Assembly (NCBI GenBank): GCA_937967645.1
Contig: CALBTT010000181.1
Span: 1-64,000, forward strand
DNA length: 64,000 nucleotides
Source: an uncultured Zoogloea sp.
GTDB taxonomy: Bacteria; Pseudomonadota; Gammaproteobacteria; Burkholderiales; Rhodocyclaceae
Direction of reading: 5' to 3'
Part shown: positions 55,828 to 64,000 of the stretch, in pieces
How positions within the stretch are numbered: the stretch's first letter is position 1
Layout: each line of letters opens with the position of its first letter
Made by a program: the position numbers and the translations under genes
Notes under the pieces: generated by a model
Databases searched by the model: none
Told to the model about the DNA's origin: nothing
The model's input: the letters and a program-made list of their open reading frames with translations, nothing else

Positions 55828-56577
55828 ATGAATGACGACCAACTGCTGCGCTATTCGCGCCATATCCTGCTTCCCCAGATTGGTATAGAGGGGCAGGATG
55901 CCATCGTGAATGCCCGGGTCCTGGTGGTGGGGGCGGGGGGCTTGGGCTCTCCGGCGGCGATGTATCTGGCGGCTGCGGGGGTGGGTACCCTCGTCCTGGC
56001 AGATGGTGATACGGTGGATCTGACCAACCTGCAGCGTCAGATCCTGCACAGCCAGGAGGGGGTGGGGCGGCTCAAGGTGGAGTCCGGCCGCGATACCTTG
56101 GCCCGCCTGAATCCGGAGGTGAAGGTCGTGCCGCTGGCCCACCGCCTGGAGGGCGAGGCCCTCGAAGACGAAGTGGGTCTGGCCGACGTGGTGCTGGACT
56201 GCTCGGATAATTTCGTCACCCGCCATGCCATCAACCGGGCCTGCGTTGCCAAGGGCAAGCCGCTGGTGTCCGGGGCCGCGATCCGCTTTGACGGCCAGGT
56301 CTCGGTGTTCGATATGCGGCAGGCGGAGAGCCCCTGCTATCACTGCCTCTTCCCGGAGGGAGAAGATGTCGAGGAGGTCCGCTGCGCGGTGATGGGGGTC
56401 TTTGCGCCGCTGACCGGCATCGTCGGTGCGGTCCAGGCGGCTGAGGCGCTCAAGCTGCTGGCCGGGTGTGGCGAGCCACTGGTGGGGCGTCTGTTGCTGC
56501 TGGACGGGCTGGCCATGGACTGGCGGACGATCCGCCTGGGTCGTGACCCATCCTGCCCGGTGTGCGCGACGCGCTGA
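55828..56577 (+). CDS. E1-like sulfur-carrier adenylyltransferase (MoeB/ThiF/HesA family)
   Basis: 249 residues from the ATG at 55828. Adenylate-binding fold VLVVGAGGLGSPAAMYLAAAGVG, the arginine finger motif TNLQRQILH, and zinc-type cysteine pairs (CYHC and CPVC) are visible. It activates the C-terminal glycine of a sulfur carrier (MoaD or ThiS). It is stand-alone, without a rhodanese domain. The choice between molybdopterin and thiamine synthesis cannot be made from position alone. Confidence 0.92.
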   Translation: MNDDQLLRYSRHILLPQIGIEGQDAIVNARVLVVGAGGLGSPAAMYLAAAGVGTLVLADGDTVDLTNLQRQILHSQEGVGRLKVESGRDTLARLNPEVKVVPLAHRLEGEALEDEVGLADVVLDCSDNFVTRHAINRACVAKGKPLVSGAAIRFDGQVSVFDMRQAESPCYHCLFPEGEDVEEVRCAVMGVFAPLTGIVGAVQAAEALKLLAGCGEPLVGRLLLLDGLAMDWRTIRLGRDPSCPVCATR

Positions 56578-56613
56578 GGCCCACGCCGGCCGGGCCGGCT
56601 TGGGCTGGCTGTG

Positions 56614-57702
56614 TCAGGCCGGCCGGGCCAGGATGCGCAGGTCCTGACCGATCATGCGCACGTCGCGGAAGGTCAGGGGGCGTTTGTCGGTCAGGGTGCT
56701 CAAGGCCGGCAGGTTGAACAGGCCTCGCGCCGCGTCGCCCACCAGGAAGGGTGCCAGGTAGAGCACGAGTTCATCCACGCAGCCTTCGCGCAGCAGTGAT
56801 CCGTTGAGCTTGAAGCCGCTCTCGGCGGTGACTTCATTGAGGCCCCTGCGCCCGAGTTCGAGCATCAGGGCGTTCAGGTCCACCTTGCCGCCGTCGTTGG
56901 GCAGCACGACCACGTCGGCACCCCGGCGCTGCAGGGCGGCGATGCGTTCCGGGTTGTCCACCGCCGCGGCGATCAGCACAGGGCCTCCGTCGAGCAGGCG
57001 GGCATTGAGCGGTGTGTCGAGGCGTGCATCGACGACCACCCGCAGCGGCTGGCGCTCGGTAGCGACGGCGCGCACGTTGAGTTGCGGGTCGTCATCGCGG
57101 ATGGTGCCGATGCCGGTCAGTACGGCACAGGAGCGGGCGCGCCAACGATGCGCATCACGTCGCGCGTCGTCACCCGTGATCCACTGCGAGACGCCGTTCT
57201 CGAGGGCGGTCTTGCCATCCAGGGTGGCGGCAACCTTGAGGCGCAGCCACGGACGGCCGCGGCTCATGCGGGAGATGAAGCCGATGTTCAGTTCGCGGGC
57301 TTCGGCTTCCTGGACTCCGGTCAGCGTGTCGATGCCGGCATCGCGCAGGCGCTGCAGGCCACGCCCGGCAACCAGCGGGTTCGGGTCGCTCATCGCCACC
57401 ACCACGCGCTTCACCCCTGCCTTGACCAGCGCATCGGCGCAGGGCGGGGTCCGTCCGTGGTGAGAGCAGGGTTCGAGGGTGACGTAGGCGGTCGCACCAC
57501 GGGCGGCCTCCCCGGCCATCGCCAGGGCGTGGACTTCCGCGTGGGGCCCGCCGGCGCGGATGTGCCAGCCTTCTCCGGCCAGCTGGCCATCCCGGACGAT
57601 CACGCAGCCGACACGCGGGTTGGGAGTGGTCGTGAACAGTCCGCGCGCCGCCAGTTCGAGGGCGCGGGCCATCCACCGGAAATCGTCGGCGGTGGCGCTC
57701 AT
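56614..57702 (-). CDS. ribD: Bifunctional riboflavin deaminase/reductase RibD
   Basis: 362 residues. The N-terminal cytidine-deaminase-like domain has the zinc motif HAEVHALAMAGE and PCSHHGRTPPC. The C-terminal reductase domain begins near 145 (RPWLRLKVAATLDGKTAL). It performs two steps of riboflavin synthesis. It follows nrdR by 6 nt; the glyA-nrdR-ribD order is conserved in proteobacteria. Confidence 0.97.
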   Translation of the reverse strand: MSATADDFRWMARALELAARGLFTTTPNPRVGCVIVRDGQLAGEGWHIRAGGPHAEVHALAMAGEAARGATAYVTLEPCSHHGRTPPCADALVKAGVKRVVVAMSDPNPLVAGRGLQRLRDAGIDTLTGVQEAEARELNIGFISRMSRGRPWLRLKVAATLDGKTALENGVSQWITGDDARRDAHRWRARSCAVLTGIGTIRDDDPQLNVRAVATERQPLRVVVDARLDTPLNARLLDGGPVLIAAAVDNPERIAALQRRGADVVVLPNDGGKVDLNALMLELGRRGLNEVTAESGFKLNGSLLREGCVDELVLYLAPFLVGDAARGLFNLPALSTLTDKRPLTFRDVRMIGQDLRILARPA

Positions 57703-57708
57703 GGGGAG

Positions 57709-58188
57709 TCAGCTTGCTTTCGGAGGGCGTCCGCGGGGACGGGTGGTGACTTCGCGGATCACTTCGGAGAATTCATCCACGTCTTCGAAGGCTCGATAGA
57801 CGGAGGCGAAACGGATGTAGGCAACCTTGTCGAGCTTCTTCAGCTCACGCATGACGAGTTCGCCGATGCGCTCCGAGGCGATCTCACGTTCGCCGGAGGA
57901 GAGCAGCTTGGCTTCGATGCGGTCGACCGCGGCGTCCACACTCTCGGCCGTGACCGGGCGCTTGCGCAGGGCCAGCTTGAGGCTGCCGAGCAGCTTGTCG
58001 CGGCTGAAGTCGGCGCGGCTGCCGTTCTTCTTGACCACCTGGGGCATCTTGAGGTCGATGCGCTCGTAGGTGGTGAAGCGCTTGTCGCAGGACAGGCAGC
58101 GACGGCGGCGCCGTACGATGTCACCGTCTTCGTTTTCACGGGTGTCGGTGACCTGCGTATTCTCGGCGCCGCAGAAAGGGCAATGCAT
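57709..58188 (-). CDS. nrdR: Transcriptional repressor NrdR
   Basis: 159 residues. N-terminal zinc ribbon ([21 protein letters not shown], then [16 protein letters not shown]) and an ATP-cone domain ([20 protein letters not shown]). It represses ribonucleotide reductase operons according to dATP/ATP. It lies 32 nt downstream of glyA. Confidence 0.97.
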   Translation of the reverse strand: MHCPFCGAENTQVTDTRENEDGDIVRRRRRCLSCDKRFTTYERIDLKMPQVVKKNGSRADFSRDKLLGSLKLALRKRPVTAESVDAAVDRIEAKLLSSGEREIASERIGELVMRELKKLDKVAYIRFASVYRAFEDVDEFSEVIREVTTRPRGRPPKAS

Positions 58189-58220
58189 GCGCTAGTGTCC
58201 CTGCCTGCCGCTGATGCTGC

Positions 58221-59471
58221 TTAGGCGCCGTACACCGGGAACTTGCGGCACAGCTCGGCAACCTTGGCGCGCACGTTCTCGAGATTGGCTTCGTCGTTGG
58301 GCTTGTCGAGCACGTCGGCGATGAGGTGCGCGATGCGCTCCGCTTCGATTTCGGTGAAGCCGCGGGTGGTCATGGCCGGCGAACCGATACGGATGCCCGA
58401 GGTGACGAAGGGTTTCTGCGGATCGTTCGGGATGGAGTTCTTGTTGACCGTGATGTGGGCACGGCCGAGGGCGGCTTCGGCTTCCTTGCCGGTGATGTTC
58501 TTGGACTGCAGGTCGAGCAGGAAGACGTGGCTCTCGGTGCGGCCGGAAACGATGCGCAGGCCGCGCTCCTCACCCAGGACGCGGGCCATCACGCGGGCAT
58601 TGGCGAGGACCTGTTCCTGGTAGTGCTTGAACTCGGGGGTGGCGGCTTCCTTGAAGGCCACGGCCTTGGCGGCGATCACGTGCATCAGCGGGCCGCCTTG
58701 CAGGCCCGGGAAGATGGCGGAGTTGAGCGCCTTCTCGTGCTCGGCCTTCATCAGGATGATGCCGCCGCGCGGGCCGCGCAGGGTCTTGTGGGTGGTGGAG
58801 GTGACCACGTCGGCGTGGGGCACCGGGTTGGGGTAGTAACCGGCAGCGATGAGGCCGGCGTAGTGGGCCATGTCCACCCAGAAGATGGCGCCGATTTCCT
58901 TGGCGATCTTGGCGAAGCGCTCGAAGTCGATGCGCAGGGCGTAGGCCGAGGCGCCGGCGATGATGATGCGCGGCTTGTGCTCGCGGGCCAGCGCTTCCAT
59001 CTTGTCGTAATCGATCTCTTCGTTCTTGTCGAGGCCGTAGGCGACGACGTTGAACCACTTGCCGGACATGTTCAGCGGCATGCCGTGGGTCAGGTGGCCA
59101 CCTTCGGCGAGGCTCATGCCCATGATGGTGTCGCCCGGCTTGGCGAAGGCCATCAGGACGGCCTGGTTGGCCTGGGAGCCGGAGTTCGGCTGGACGTTGG
59201 CGGCTTCCGCGCCGAAGAGGGTCTTGAGGCGGTCGATGGCGAGCTGCTCGGCCAGGTCGACGAACTCACAGCCGCCGTAATAGCGCTTGCCCGGGTAGCC
59301 TTCCGCGTACTTGTTGGTGAGCTGGGAGCCCTGCGCTTCCATGACGGCGGCGCTCACGTAGTTTTCGGAGGCGATCAGTTCGATGTGATCTTCCTGACGG
59401 CGGTTTTCGGCCTCAATGGCTTGCCACAGTTCAGGATCGACCTTGGCGAGGGTATTTTGCTTGGAAAACAT
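58221..59471 (-). CDS. glyA: Serine hydroxymethyltransferase
   Basis: 416 residues from the ATG at 59471. PLP-dependent fold type [17 protein letters not shown] includes the PLP lysine, and [20 protein letters not shown] is conserved near the N-terminus. It interconverts serine and glycine with tetrahydrofolate. First gene of glyA-nrdR-ribD. Confidence 0.97.
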   Translation of the reverse strand: MFSKQNTLAKVDPELWQAIEAENRRQEDHIELIASENYVSAAVMEAQGSQLTNKYAEGYPGKRYYGGCEFVDLAEQLAIDRLKTLFGAEAANVQPNSGSQANQAVLMAFAKPGDTIMGMSLAEGGHLTHGMPLNMSGKWFNVVAYGLDKNEEIDYDKMEALAREHKPRIIIAGASAYALRIDFERFAKIAKEIGAIFWVDMAHYAGLIAAGYYPNPVPHADVVTSTTHKTLRGPRGGIILMKAEHEKALNSAIFPGLQGGPLMHVIAAKAVAFKEAATPEFKHYQEQVLANARVMARVLGEERGLRIVSGRTESHVFLLDLQSKNITGKEAEAALGRAHITVNKNSIPNDPQKPFVTSGIRIGSPAMTTRGFTEIEAERIAHLIADVLDKPNDEANLENVRAKVAELCRKFPVYGA

Positions 59472-59515
59472 GGCTATCCGGCGGGTGCGTGAGTCAAAAG
59501 CGGAGTTTAGCACGG

Positions 59516-59544
59516 CATCCGGGGCTTGCCGAAAGCCCCGGATG
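59516..59544 (-). terminator. Stem-loop after the Cache chemoreceptor
   Basis: A perfect 12-pair stem (59516-59527 with 59533-59544, 5-nt loop) lies between the receptor stop (59571) and glyA start (59471). There is no T-tract on the minus strand. It probably ends the receptor transcript, but it could also fold in the glyA leader. Confidence 0.5.
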
Positions 59545-59570
59545 TGTCGCCCGCCGGGTGGGCGGCCGGA

Positions 59571-61610
59571 TCAGACGCGGAAATGGCCGATCTTGGTTTC
59601 GAGGTCGCTGGCCAGGCGCTCGAGGGTGGCGGTTTGTTCGTGGGTTTGAAGCGTGATCTGATTGTTCTGTTCGGCCATCCGGGCGATCCGCTCCACGCCA
59701 CGGGCCACCTCCTGGCTGGCCGAGCTCTGCTCGTGGGTGGCGCTGGCGATATCGAGCACGGCGCTGGTGGTGCGCCCACTCTCATGGCGGATGGTCTCCA
59801 GCACCTCGCCGGACGCCGTGGCGGAGTCGACGCCGCCCTGGACCTCGCGGGCCACCCCGGCGATCATCGTGACGACCCGCTGAGCCTCACTCTGTACCTC
59901 CGATACCGTGGCCGAGATCTCCCGGGTCGAGCTGGCCGTGCGCTCGGCCAGCTTGCGGACTTCGTCCGCGACGACCGCAAAGCCGCGCCCGCTCTCGCCG
60001 GCCCGGGCGGCTTCGATTGCAGCGTTGAGGGCCAGCAGGTTGGTCTGGTCGGCGATCTCGTTGATGATCTTGCCGATGTTGGAGATGCGCGCGGAGCGTT
60101 CCGAGAGCAGATTGACGGCTTCACCGGCCTTGCCGATCTCGCTGGCGATACGGTCCATGCCGCTGATCACGACGCGTACCTTGTTACTGCCATCGTCGGC
60201 ATGGCCCTGCGCCTGCTGGGTGAAGTCGCGGGCCACGGCCGCACTGTCGGAAACCTGGGTGATGCTGACCGACAGCTCCTCGATGGCGGCAGCCAGGCCT
60301 GCTGCGGCCTCGCTCTGGGCGGTGGTGCTGTTCACCACCTGGTCGGATCCCAGCCGCACTTCGCGTGCGGCATTCTTGACGGTGCTGGTCGTCTGGATGA
60401 CGTCACCGATCAGCTGGCCGATCTTGCGGATCGTGCCGCCCAGGGCGTTGGCGATCTGGTCGAGCTCGTTGGCGCTGTTGGCGGGGGCGTCGGGGAAGCG
60501 CACCGTGAGGTCGCCTTCACCCATCCGCCGGCTGGCTTCCAGCATGTGCTTGATCGGTGCCAGGCGATTGCGGGTGATTGCGTAGAGCGTGCCTGCCAGG
60601 ATGAGGGCGCCGCCCAGGCACAGCGCGATCAGGGTGTCGCGCAGTTTGCGGGCTTCAACGGTGAATTCATCGATGAAGCTGCCCGTCGATACCACCCAGC
60701 CCCAGGAGGGCGAGGACCGGTAGACGACGATTTTCTCGTCCAGGTCGGATCCGCCGGGGGTGTGGGGCCAGGCGTAGGTCAGCTGCCCCGACTTCTTGCT
60801 GATCTGCTCCTCCGCGATCTTGATCAGCGTGGGCTGGGCGAGTTCGCCGATGGTCTTGCCGGTCAGCGTCGGGTGATAGATGAACTCGGCCTTGGTGGGG
60901 TCACTTTCGTTGGTCAGGATGTAGGCGTAGCCAGTCTGCCCCGACTTGATCGATGCGACAGCCTGCATCAGGCGATCCATGTCCTGCTGGATGCTGACCC
61001 GGGCGGCGAGCGCGCCGATCACCTTGCCCGAGCTGTCTTTCAGCGGCTCGATGGCGGACACGTAGTATTTGCCGGAGCGTTTGACCACCCCGGCGTAGGG
61101 CTTGCCGGCGAGCAGGGCTTTGGATTCGGGGCTGCCAGCGGGGATGGGCGTGCCTTCGGTGCTTTTTCCGTCTTTGGTCTTGAGCAGGGTGGCTGCGCGG
61201 ATCAGATCGTCGCCGGAGCGGAGCAGCAGTGCGGGGTCGGCGTCCGTCTGCTTGCGCAGGGCTTCGAGCAAGGCGGTATTGCCATTTACGATGCGGTCAC
61301 CGCTGCGCACGACGGGGAGCTGGTAAGCGCCCTGTGTCTGGGTCTCCGGGCCGATCTTGAGATCACCCAGGGTGTCCTTCACCCTGCCAAGGCCTTTCGT
61401 GGCGTGAGCCACGGCGCTGTCGTGGCTCAGCTCCAGCATCTGGATGATGCCTTCGATCTGATGCGACAGTTCCTCGTTGGTCTTGGCGAGTGCTGCCTCG
61501 CGGGTGAAGTGGGTGGTGAAGCCGATCAGAATGGCGAAGACGGCCAGACTGACGGCAGTGCCGGTGAGGGCGATCTGCCGGACGAGGGATTGTCGATTCA
61601 GGGTCAGCAT
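59571..61610 (-). CDS. Methyl-accepting chemotaxis protein with Cache ligand domain
   Basis: 679 residues. N-terminal transmembrane helix (about 12-35), a large periplasmic region of Cache_3-Cache_2 character (about 40-320, with [26 protein letters not shown]), a second helix near 330-350, HAMP, and signalling tip ([25 protein letters not shown]). It differs from the two 4HB receptors at 24-27 kb in its sensor. No sigma28-like promoter was found in the 100 nt upstream. Confidence 0.93.
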   Translation of the reverse strand: MLTLNRQSLVRQIALTGTAVSLAVFAILIGFTTHFTREAALAKTNEELSHQIEGIIQMLELSHDSAVAHATKGLGRVKDTLGDLKIGPETQTQGAYQLPVVRSGDRIVNGNTALLEALRKQTDADPALLLRSGDDLIRAATLLKTKDGKSTEGTPIPAGSPESKALLAGKPYAGVVKRSGKYYVSAIEPLKDSSGKVIGALAARVSIQQDMDRLMQAVASIKSGQTGYAYILTNESDPTKAEFIYHPTLTGKTIGELAQPTLIKIAEEQISKKSGQLTYAWPHTPGGSDLDEKIVVYRSSPSWGWVVSTGSFIDEFTVEARKLRDTLIALCLGGALILAGTLYAITRNRLAPIKHMLEASRRMGEGDLTVRFPDAPANSANELDQIANALGGTIRKIGQLIGDVIQTTSTVKNAAREVRLGSDQVVNSTTAQSEAAAGLAAAIEELSVSITQVSDSAAVARDFTQQAQGHADDGSNKVRVVISGMDRIASEIGKAGEAVNLLSERSARISNIGKIINEIADQTNLLALNAAIEAARAGESGRGFAVVADEVRKLAERTASSTREISATVSEVQSEAQRVVTMIAGVAREVQGGVDSATASGEVLETIRHESGRTTSAVLDIASATHEQSSASQEVARGVERIARMAEQNNQITLQTHEQTATLERLASDLETKIGHFRV

Positions 61611-61712
61611 GATGAACTCGCAGCAACCGGGAAATTGGCTGAAAGTGCATACGACAACTGGAAAGCTTTCTTGAGCCTTGCAACACTTTTTTGAGTTCGT
61701 GTCTGAAGCCTG

Positions 61713-62360
61713 TCAGGCGTTCGGGAGCTCGTCGAGGCTGTCGGTCAGGTGCGCCTGGCAGGCCCAGGTGATGAGCGACCAGTCGGTTGCGGAGCTTCCG
61801 TGCCACTCGATCCAGTTGAGTGCGGCGTTCGGGATCGTGAAATCCCGGGGGGCGTCCAGCGCCTTGCCGGTGGCCAGACGGTGGGCGATGTCGAGTACCC
61901 CGCCGTGGGTGACCACCAGTACCTGCCCACCCAGGTGGTTCTGGGCGATGCGGTGAAGGGCCTCCTGGATGCGTGCGGCGAACACCTGCAGGCTCTCTCC
62001 GCCATCCGGGAATACGAAGGTCGGATCCCGGCTCTCGAAGCGATGGTAAGCGTCCGGGAAGCGGTGCCGGGCTTCGTCATAGGTCAGGGACTGGAAGGCG
62101 CCGTAATGGCGTTCCCGCAAGCGTGCATCGAAGGCGGGCGTCAGACCATTACGGGTTACGATGGCATCGGCGGTCTGGCGGGCCCGCTGCAGATCCGAGC
62201 AGTAGGCTGCGGAGAAGTGCTCGCCAGCGAGGCCGGCTGCGGTGGCGCGGGCTTGTGCGTGCCCCTTTTCGTTGAGGGGGATATCGATATGCCCCTGGAG
62301 GCGGCGTTCGGCGTTCCAGGCTGTTTCGCCATGGCGGACAAGGCAGATACGGGTGCTCAT
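61713..62360 (-). CDS. Histidine phosphatase-family protein
   Basis: 215 residues from the ATG at 62360. Catalytic motif RHGETAWN near the N-terminus (ICLVRHGETAWNAERRLQGH) and LVVTHGG in the C-terminal half, with the second His. The family includes phosphoglycerate mutases and CobC-type phosphatases; the fold and length fit a broad-specificity phosphatase rather than glycolytic GpmA. Monocistronic on the minus strand, divergent from the TRAP genes. Confidence 0.9.
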   Translation of the reverse strand: MSTRICLVRHGETAWNAERRLQGHIDIPLNEKGHAQARATAAGLAGEHFSAAYCSDLQRARQTADAIVTRNGLTPAFDARLRERHYGAFQSLTYDEARHRFPDAYHRFESRDPTFVFPDGGESLQVFAARIQEALHRIAQNHLGGQVLVVTHGGVLDIAHRLATGKALDAPRDFTIPNAALNWIEWHGSSATDWSLITWACQAHLTDSLDELPNA

Positions 62361-62566
62361 GCGGCTATGAATGAAGGTGCGGGAAGAGCCTGGAGTATCG
62401 CATGGGGCCGGGCTCATGATCGCGGGTGAACGTCCTGGCGTATCGGTAGGCGTAATCCCTGATTGCCGGAACGATGATCTCGTCGATAATCCCGCCCCAG
62501 TGCGCAGGTGCGCCCAGCCCTGCGATGTCGGTTGCGGAACTATAAAACTACAAGGAGGTATGGGAC

Positions 62567-63157
62567 GTGCAAGCCCTGCTCAAACTATCTCGCGCAATAG
62601 ACGCCCTCAGTGAGCGCGTCGGAAAGGCGGCGGTCTGGCTGGTCCTGATCGTCACCCTCATCAGCGCGGGCAACGCCTTTGTGCGCTATGCCTTCAACTA
62701 CAGCTCGAACGGTCTGCTGGAGATCCAGTGGTATCTGTTCTCGGCGATTTTCCTGCTGTGCGCGGGCTACACCCTGATGCGCAACGAGCACGTCCGCATC
62801 GACGTCATCTCCGGTCACCTCTCGCCCCGGGCCCATGCCTGGATCGACATCATCGGCACCCTGTTCTTCCTGGCGCCGATGGCGTTCGCGGTGCTCTACC
62901 TGTCCTGGCCGATCTTCATCAACTCCTACCTCAACAACGAATACTCCTCCAATGCAGGCGGCCTGATCGTCTGGCCGGTCCGGGCCCTCGTGCCACTGGG
63001 CTTCGGATTGCTGATCCTCCAGGGGGTGTCCGAGTTCATCAAGCGGATCGCCTTCCTGAAGGGGCTGATCGAAGATCCCAATGCCAAGAAGCATGTGCCC
63101 TCCGCAGAAGAGGAACTTGCAAAGGCCATCAAGCAGCAGCGCGGGGAGGCCGTCTAA
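62567..63157 (+). CDS. dctQ: TRAP transporter small membrane subunit (DctQ-type)
   Basis: 196 residues from a GTG start with AAGGAGG 8 nt upstream. Four transmembrane helices in the DctQ pattern (NAFVRYAFNYSSNGLLEIQWYLFSAIFLLCAGYTLMRNEHVRIDV). It supports the large subunit of a TRAP transporter. The charged C-terminal tail (residues 170-196) is cytoplasmic. It adjoins dctM without a gap. Confidence 0.93.
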   Translation: MQALLKLSRAIDALSERVGKAAVWLVLIVTLISAGNAFVRYAFNYSSNGLLEIQWYLFSAIFLLCAGYTLMRNEHVRIDVISGHLSPRAHAWIDIIGTLFFLAPMAFAVLYLSWPIFINSYLNNEYSSNAGGLIVWPVRALVPLGFGLLILQGVSEFIKRIAFLKGLIEDPNAKKHVPSAEEELAKAIKQQRGEAV

Positions 63158-64000
63158 ATGGAATTCATCGCCGCCAACATGGCGCCCCTGATGTTCGGGT
63201 CGCTGGTCCTCTTCATGTTGTTTGGTTATCCGGTAGCTTTTGCGCTGGCTGCCAACGGCATCGTCTTCGGCCTGATCGGGATCGAGCTCGGCATGCTCAC
63301 CCCGGCCCTGTTCCAGGCCTTGCCTGACCGCATTTTCGGGGTCATGTCCAATGACACCCTGCTGGCCATTCCCTTCTTCACCTTCATGGGGCTGATCCTG
63401 GAGCGATCGGGGATGGCGGAGGACCTCCTCGACACCATCGGCCAGCTGTTCGGGCCGGTGCGCGGTGGCCTGGCCTTTGCCGTGATCTTCGTCGGCGCGA
63501 TCCTGGCCGCTACCACCGGCGTGGTGGCCGCGTCGGTGATCTCGATGGGCCTGATCTCCCTGCCGATCATGATGCGCTACGGCTACGACCAGCGCCTCGC
63601 CACCGGGGTCATCGCGGCTTCCGGCACGCTGGCCCAGATCATCCCGCCCTCGCTGGTGCTGATCATCATGGCCGACCAGCTCGGCCGCTCGGTGGGCGAC
63701 ATGTACCAGGGGGCGCTGATCCCGGGTTTGGTCCTGACGGGCTTCTATGTGGCTTATGTGGCGCTTGTCGCCATCTTCAAGCCGTCTGCTGCGCCAGCCT
63801 TGCCCCCTGAGGCGCGTGTGCTGCGCGGCGGCAAGCTGCTGCTGCGGGTGATGACCACCCTGGTGCCGCCCTTGATGCTGATCTTCCTGGTGCTCGGGAC
63901 GATCTTCCTGGGCATCGCCACCCCGACCGAGGGTGGGGCGATGGGGGCTTTCGGCGCGCTGGTGATGGCTCTGATGCGCAAGCGCATCACCCTCTCCCTG
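63158..64000 (+). CDS. dctM: TRAP transporter large membrane subunit (DctM-type), partial
   Basis: The ATG directly follows the dctQ stop and the frame is open to the window end: 281 codons, so roughly 60-65% of a normal DctM (about 430-460) is present. The family pattern is clear: helices at the N-terminus, FFTFMGLILERSGMAEDLLDTI, and ATTGVVAASVISMGLISLP, a core transport region. The substrate-binding DctP is not in the window and may lie beyond the edge. Substrate unknown; organic acids are likely. Confidence 0.94.
   Translation, partial: MEFIAANMAPLMFGSLVLFMLFGYPVAFALAANGIVFGLIGIELGMLTPALFQALPDRIFGVMSNDTLLAIPFFTFMGLILERSGMAEDLLDTIGQLFGPVRGGLAFAVIFVGAILAATTGVVAASVISMGLISLPIMMRYGYDQRLATGVIAASGTLAQIIPPSLVLIIMADQLGRSVGDMYQGALIPGLVLTGFYVAYVALVAIFKPSAAPALPPEARVLRGGKLLLRVMTTLVPPLMLIFLVLGTIFLGIATPTEGGAMGAFGALVMALMRKRITLSL

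Noticed and set aside
59526..61694. Long plus-strand open frame opposite the Cache chemoreceptor
   Set aside because: Shadow of the receptor gene; no start signals or motifs.
59571..61712. Sigma28-like promoter upstream of the Cache chemoreceptor
   Set aside because: A half-match to the -35 (GAAAGCTT) is present, but nothing like GCCGATAA lies 11 nt downstream.

Overview
The window is a GC-rich chromosomal segment of a denitrifying betaproteobacterium, most like the Rhodocyclales (Azoarcus, Thauera, Zoogloea and relatives). That placement rests on protein character and gene content: a clade-I Tat-exported nitrous oxide reductase with NosR, NarXL and a DNR-like regulator, an RsxABCDGE complex, an anthranilate-type dioxygenase, and housekeeping genes of betaproteobacterial type. 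I could not run a database search, so the genus is an inference. Genes are tightly packed, often with ATGA or TGATG overlaps. I see no insertion sequence, prophage or CRISPR array.

Layout. 0-3.4 kb: a REP-like palindrome, an AraC-type regulator and divergent antAB (oxygenase subunits without a reductase gene). 3.6-8.6 kb: an orphan HicA-like gene, then on the minus strand nosZ, nosR and a small membrane protein. 8.9-18.5 kb: an Smr-domain protein with a triplicated N-terminal motif, trxB, a Crp-like regulator, ftsK-lolA-rarA, serS and an AhpD-like gene. A tRNA-Ser(CGA) is at 18.6 kb. 19-23.7 kb: narXL, a DNR-like regulator behind a good FNR-type box, and a dienelactone hydrolase-like gene. 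23.8-27.3 kb: two tandem methyl-accepting chemotaxis proteins of identical length, each with a sigma28-like promoter. 27.6-30.3 kb: a HAD phosphatase, hda and purM. 30.3-33.7 kb: a structured leader and a three-gene operon of a Kef-like antiporter, a GCS2-type gamma-glutamyl ligase and a class-I glutamine amidotransferase/gamma-glutamyl hydrolase.

34-40.7 kb: rsxABCDGE-nth and two small conserved genes. 40.8-43.8 kb: pyrD, an outer-membrane barrel candidate, and the N-degron transferases bpt and aat. 43.9-49.3 kb: an NlpC/P60 hydrolase that may be leaderless, serB, aroG, a HAD nucleotidase, bioC and bioB. 49.3-53.5 kb: comF and trmL, facing an ArsR-rhodanese-grxC-secB-SH3-gpsA operon. 53.9-62.4 kb: a C-terminal processing protease, an unknown gene, a MoeB/ThiF-type enzyme, ribD-nrdR-glyA, a Cache-domain chemoreceptor and a histidine phosphatase. 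The window ends inside a TRAP transporter (dctQ, partial dctM).

Themes. Anaerobic respiration control is visible at three levels: nitrate sensing (NarXL), a DNR-like regulator, and FNR/DNR-type boxes upstream of dnr, nosZ and nosR, all at a spacing that fits activation centred near -41.5. The strongest candidates for something undescribed are the antiporter/gamma-glutamyl ligase/hydrolase operon with its leader, the ArsR protein with BigR/SqrR-like cysteines heading a rhodanese-glutaredoxin operon, and the Smr protein with three evenly spaced copies of its N-terminal motif.
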